Shown: one piece after another, positions 4,489-5,482 of the stretch | Layout: each line of letters starts with the position of its first letter | Position numbering within the stretch: position 1 is the first letter of the stretch | Assembly (NCBI GenBank): GCA_003554565.1 | Contig: PWGR01000084.1 | Coordinates: 1 to 5,482, forward strand | Direction: 5' to 3' | DNA length: 5,482 bases | Source: Clostridia bacterium | Lineage (GTDB): Bacteria > Bacillota > Sulfobacillia > SLMV01 | The notes under the pieces: generated by a model | Told to the model about the DNA's origin: nothing | What the model saw: only the letters and a program-made list of their open reading frames with translations | The model's database searches: none | Made by a program: the position numbers and the translations under genes

Positions 4489-5394
4489 GGCAGCGACATC
4501 CTCTCGGTGCAGATATTCTTTGAGATATTGGGCCGGTGCCTGGTTATCGATGGACGAATGCCGTCGTTTGTTGTTGTAGTAGTCCATGTGTTTCCTCATG
4601 ATTTCTTCGAGTTCCCTGAGGTCCCGTGCTTCGGTGATCAAGGATCCGATCTCCGTCTTGATCCGCCCCCACATGGATTCCACCCAGGGGTTACCTCTTG
4701 CCCCGTTCTCCGAGTAGGATACCCTGGTCCCGTGATCCACCAGGAGAGTTCTCAACCAGTCGTAACTGGTGTAGACGGAATCCTGGTCTTGATGGACAAT
4801 TACACCCCTGACATCGAGGTTCAATGATGCAAAGGACTGATATGTTCTGTCCTAGCATTCTCTGGCCAACTCGCGATTTCTCCGGGGCCCCACGGCCCAA
4901 CCAGGGGCCCACTTGCCTTCGATATCCACCATGGCCATGAACCAGGCCTTGCGACTGCCTCCAGCGTACCGCAACTCCGTGAAATCCGTAGACAACGCCT
5001 CCAGGATGCCAAAGGAACGACCCTTGACCAGATCCACATGCATGGGGTTATCCCGCAAAATCTCCTGAACCTTGCTCGGCCGATACTTGGGCAAACGCCG
5101 GATCAGGCTCAAACCCGTCTCCCGCAGGAGCCTGCGAAGACGTTTGTGGTTGATCCTCTGACCGGTTCTTGCCTCTAACTCCGGCTTTAACCGACGGTAA
5201 CCGTAACCGGGGTGCTCCAATATAACCTCGCGGAGCAGTCCCTTGATTGCTTCCTCATCCGCATCGATGACGCCATCCCGACGCTTGTGATAATGCCAGG
5301 TGCCCTTGGACAGGGCGAGCGCTTCACAACACCGATTGAGACCGTATCGACGATGATGATCCCGAACCAACGATACCTTCTCGGCCACCGTCAA
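4483..5394 (-). pseudogene. IS3-family transposase OrfB with internal amber codon
   Basis: Read through, this is a 303-codon DDE transposase of normal OrfB length, starting at TTG 5394. An HTH_21-like DNA-binding part lies at about 45-100 (HPGYGYRRLKPELEARTGQR), followed by the rve integrase-core domain. The catalytic triad is intact: D137 (STDFTE), D203 (HQDQDSVYTS) and E239 (NPWVESMWGRIKTE). D203 and E239 have 35 residues between them, giving DD35E. Codon 181 is TAG (4852-4854), in frame with everything on both sides, so a single substitution splits the protein between the first and second aspartates. Relatives often have an aromatic residue, as I recall tryptophan, at this point; TGG to TAG would explain it. 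The reading frame is otherwise undamaged, so the loss looks recent, or it may be a sequencing error. The start overlaps the OrfA stop. Confidence 0.85.
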
Positions 5395-5482
5395 CGCTCG
5401 CCCAAGAAATTTTTTAACAGGGCAATCTCCCCCTCTTTCTTGCCCAGCATACGCTCCAACTGGGACAATTGCTTCTCGTACA
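5391..5482 (-). CDS. IS3-family OrfA, C-terminal fragment (cut by window edge)
   Basis: Only the last 29 codons are in the window, ending LLKNFLGER and a TGA at 5391-5393. The preserved part has leucine/isoleucine heptad spacing (QLSQLERMLGKKEGEIALLK), matching the leucine zipper that lets OrfA and the OrfAB fusion dimerise in IS3-family elements. The N-terminal helix-turn-helix that binds the terminal repeats would lie beyond the right edge. Its TGA overlaps the TTG start of OrfB in TTGA, allowing translational coupling, and a slippery run lies just upstream for frameshifting. Confidence 0.8.
   Translation of the reverse strand, partial: YEKQLSQLERMLGKKEGEIALLKNFLGER
5409..5415 (-). promoter_or_regulatory. 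Candidate -1 programmed frameshift site of the IS
   Basis: In the OrfA frame the message reads TTA AAA AAT TTC, so A AAA AAT is a zero-frame X XXY YYZ heptamer. A -1 shift here enters the OrfB frame without meeting a stop, giving an OrfAB fusion through FLGRALTVAEKV. IS3 elements usually use A AAA AAG, so efficiency with AAT is less certain. No downstream pseudoknot was modelled. Confidence 0.55.

Larger units (their letters stand above)
4457..5482 (-). mobile_element. IS3-family insertion sequence, right part (OrfA end cut by window)
   Basis: A minus-strand OrfA/OrfB pair with -1 overlap, a leucine-zipper OrfA end and a DD35E OrfB identify an IS3-family element. I place its OrfB-side end at 4457, where the plus strand reads TGAACCACTTGTGAGGC, resembling IS3-family termini that begin with TGA. 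It lies 26 bp beyond the transposase stop. The other terminus, target duplication and OrfA start are outside the window, so the exact border cannot be proved here. The transposase frame is broken, so the copy probably cannot move by itself. Confidence 0.8.

Overview
The window reads as part of an integrative mobile element from a Gram-positive-type bacterium. The base composition is near-balanced to slightly GC-rich by eye. Evidence for the host type is a LexA box that fits the Bacillus/Actinobacteria consensus, strong AGGAGG-class ribosome binding sites including ones serving GTG and TTG starts, and a tRNA 3' end without an encoded CCA. I lean to Bacillota (Clostridia-like), but the sequence alone does not fix the taxon.

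Layout. Positions 1-240 hold the end of a small unrecognised gene, possibly continuing from the left. Positions 265-527 look like a complete phage-type attachment site (attP). Its core is the 3' part of a tRNA-Ala(GGC), from the anticodon loop to the discriminator base, followed by a terminator. Three copies of an 11-bp direct repeat lie to the left of the core and two to the right, spaced about one helical turn apart. Next to it, on the minus strand, is a full tyrosine recombinase (538-1707), preceded in its operon by a 71-codon gene (1788-2003). A perfect LexA/DinR box (2027-2042) sits just upstream of that small gene, so the excision/integration module is probably induced by the SOS response.

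The divergent control region (2004-2206) also holds a 12-bp inverted repeat. Rightward from it runs a predicted PD-(D/E)XK restriction-type endonuclease of 304 aa with a TTG start (2207-3121). Convergent with it, after about 300 bp of gene-free DNA with several small inverted repeats, is a 315-aa minus-strand protein (3429-4376). It combines an N-terminal PD-(D/E)XK-like domain with a C-terminal DUF4268-type domain. From about 4457 to the window end lies an IS3-family insertion sequence on the minus strand. Its DD35E transposase frame is broken by one in-frame amber codon, and OrfA is cut by the window edge.

Reading it together: an SOS-controlled tyrosine-recombinase element targeting tRNA-Ala carries two different nuclease-fold proteins as probable defence or DNA-processing cargo, and later acquired an IS3 copy. 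Both arm-repeat clusters flank one core that lacks the tRNA 5' half. The window is therefore best explained as the uninserted (circular) form of the element or as the junction of a tandem array, not as a simple chromosomal attL or attR.
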